A stretch of 64,000 nt of DNA from Anaerolineales bacterium UBA877 (GTDB taxonomy: Bacteria > Chloroflexota > Anaerolineae > Anaerolineales > Villigracilaceae). The notes beneath the pieces were generated by a model that was not told the origin of the DNA, did not search any database, and saw nothing but the letters and a program-made list of their open reading frames with translations. Where the stretch lies: NCBI GenBank assembly GCA_002294405.1, contig DBFP01000018.1, forward strand, positions 3,203-67,202, read 5' to 3'. Within the stretch, counting starts at the first letter, position 1. Every line of letters begins with the position of its first letter. The position numbers and the translations under genes were made by a program. Positions 63,308 through 64,000 of this stretch are shown here, piece by piece.

Positions 63308-63378
63308 GTGGGCCCGCAGGATTCGGACCTGTGACCAAGCGTATTTAGGCTCTGATCCAATTCGGCTATGATTTTAGC
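63308..63378 (-). repeat. tRNA-like 3'-end repeat, copy F
   Basis: The minus strand reads ATAGCCGAATTGGATCAGAG, CCTAAATACGCTTGG and TCCGAATCCTGCGGGCCCAC at its 3' end. D-arm-like GCC/GAGC and the T-arm-like block match the consensus; one acceptor base is lost. It lies 34 bases from copy G. Confidence 0.7.
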
Positions 63379-63475
63379 CTTAGTCGGATAGCAATTCTTC
63401 GCCCAGATATTAACGAGCAGGCATGTCTTGGAAAATACAGGATCCTAAGAAATGAAAAGATGTATCTTGCATATC

Positions 63476-64000
63476 CTATTCTTCAATAATCTCAATAAGA
63501 TCGGGTGGAGAATGAGCAACATAATCAGGGCTGCCGGCGAGCAAGTGACTCAAACTCTGATGTCCCCAAGCTACCACAATGCTTATTACTGAAGCCTCTT
63601 TTGCTGCGCGAATATCGCTTAACGAATCTCCCACCATAAACACGAATCCCCTCTTTCTTTCTGCTGAAAACCGTTCCCGTGCGACTGATATTTTCTGTGC
63701 CTTGGAACCAGGCGAATCTACGCCGTACACAGCTTGAATACATCCATTCAAACCGTGCTCGATAAGAAAGGCATTTACATTTTGCGATGAATTGGTTGTG
63801 ATAACGGCAAGCGTATTGTTAACAACTAATCTTCTGACAACCTTTTTCAACCCTTTGAAAATTGCAGGAGGGGATTTCTTCTCGGCGAAGCGTTTCAAAC
63901 AAATCTGGACAAATTCATCTACAAGATGGTCAGGAACTGCACATGCCCGCCCGTACGATGCAAATGACATAACCTCCAGGTTACTTAAATCATCTTTTCT
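63476..64000 (-). CDS. HAD-family phosphatase (partial at right edge)
   Basis: The C-terminal part of a HAD hydrolase. AVITTNSSQNVNAFLIEHG holds the motif-II Ser/Thr region, KRGFVFMVGDSLSDIRAAKEA is motif IV with the Asp pair, and WGHQSLSHLLAGSPDYVAHS follows. No motif I (DxDGT) is present from the Met at 63970, and the frame stays open past that Met to the window end (RKDDLSNLEV), so the gene starts beyond 64000. A phosphoglycolate-phosphatase-like enzyme is likely. Confidence 0.8.
   Translation of the reverse strand, partial: RKDDLSNLEVMSFASYGRACAVPDHLVDEFVQICLKRFAEKKSPPAIFKGLKKVVRRLVVNNTLAVITTNSSQNVNAFLIEHGLNGCIQAVYGVDSPGSKAQKISVARERFSAERKRGFVFMVGDSLSDIRAAKEASVISIVVAWGHQSLSHLLAGSPDYVAHSPPDLIEIIEE

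Overview
The window reads as a fragment of a strictly anaerobic, saccharolytic bacterial chromosome. The gene styles seen are an aldehyde:ferredoxin oxidoreductase, corrinoid-dependent methyltransferases, a split transketolase, an anaerobic sulfatase maturase and a soluble LacI-sensor/histidine kinase/AraC hybrid regulator. Together they fit an Anaerolineae-type member of the Chloroflexota best; this placement is inference from gene content. No rRNA, functional tRNA, CRISPR array or intact insertion sequence was seen.

Layout. (1) 1-1749, minus strand: a radical-SAM sulfatase maturase (cut by the left edge) follows its Tat-exported sulfatase. (2) 1750-2692: scar of a mobile element, with a tRNA-like 3' end, a paired hairpin and a tyrosine-recombinase pseudogene. 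(3) 2693-6754, plus strand: AsnC-type regulator, putrescine carbamoyltransferase, amino-acid/polyamine antiporter and agmatine deiminase, i.e. an agmatine deiminase pathway without a carbamate kinase here. (4) 6755-9720: accessory stretch with a small membrane protein, an acetyltransferase and more tRNA-like repeats. (5) 9721-13162, plus strand: CE7 acetyl esterase, a fucose/arabinose-isomerase-like protein and a TIM-barrel sugar isomerase/epimerase. (6) 46367 down to 13165, minus strand: about 33 kb of almost gapless sugar catabolism genes. (7) 51754 down to 46662, minus strand: GH51 arabinofuranosidase, transaldolase and two URO-D-family proteins. (8) 52207-52995: a lone Nif3-like gene. (9) 61853 down to 53313: GH1 glycosidase, hybrid sensor/regulator, another URO-D protein and a GH36-like glycosidase. 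(10) 61854-64000: methyltransferase, more tRNA-like repeats and a HAD phosphatase that runs off the right edge.

How the genes work together. ABC import (SBP plus two permeases) and intracellular glycosidases (GH63-like, GH5, GH38, GH3, GH51, GH1, GH172-like, GH36-like) would release xylose, arabinose, mannose and related sugars. Xylose isomerase, xylulokinases, transketolase halves and transaldolase form a pentose route. A second branch has a D-lyxose/mannose-type isomerase, a PfkB kinase, a DhnA-class aldolase fused to a polyferredoxin, a paralogous aldolase that has lost its Schiff-base lysine, and a tungsten aldehyde oxidoreductase. This suggests kinase, then aldolase, then direct oxidation of the released aldehyde onto the fused ferredoxin. 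Five URO-D superfamily proteins and one corrinoid protein are interleaved with the glycosidases, which suggests cobalamin-dependent removal of O-methyl groups from sugars. These two links are the most novel-looking content of the window.

Two major sugar operons (starting at 46367 and 51754) share a gap-free 55-bp promoter-region element, so they are probably co-regulated.
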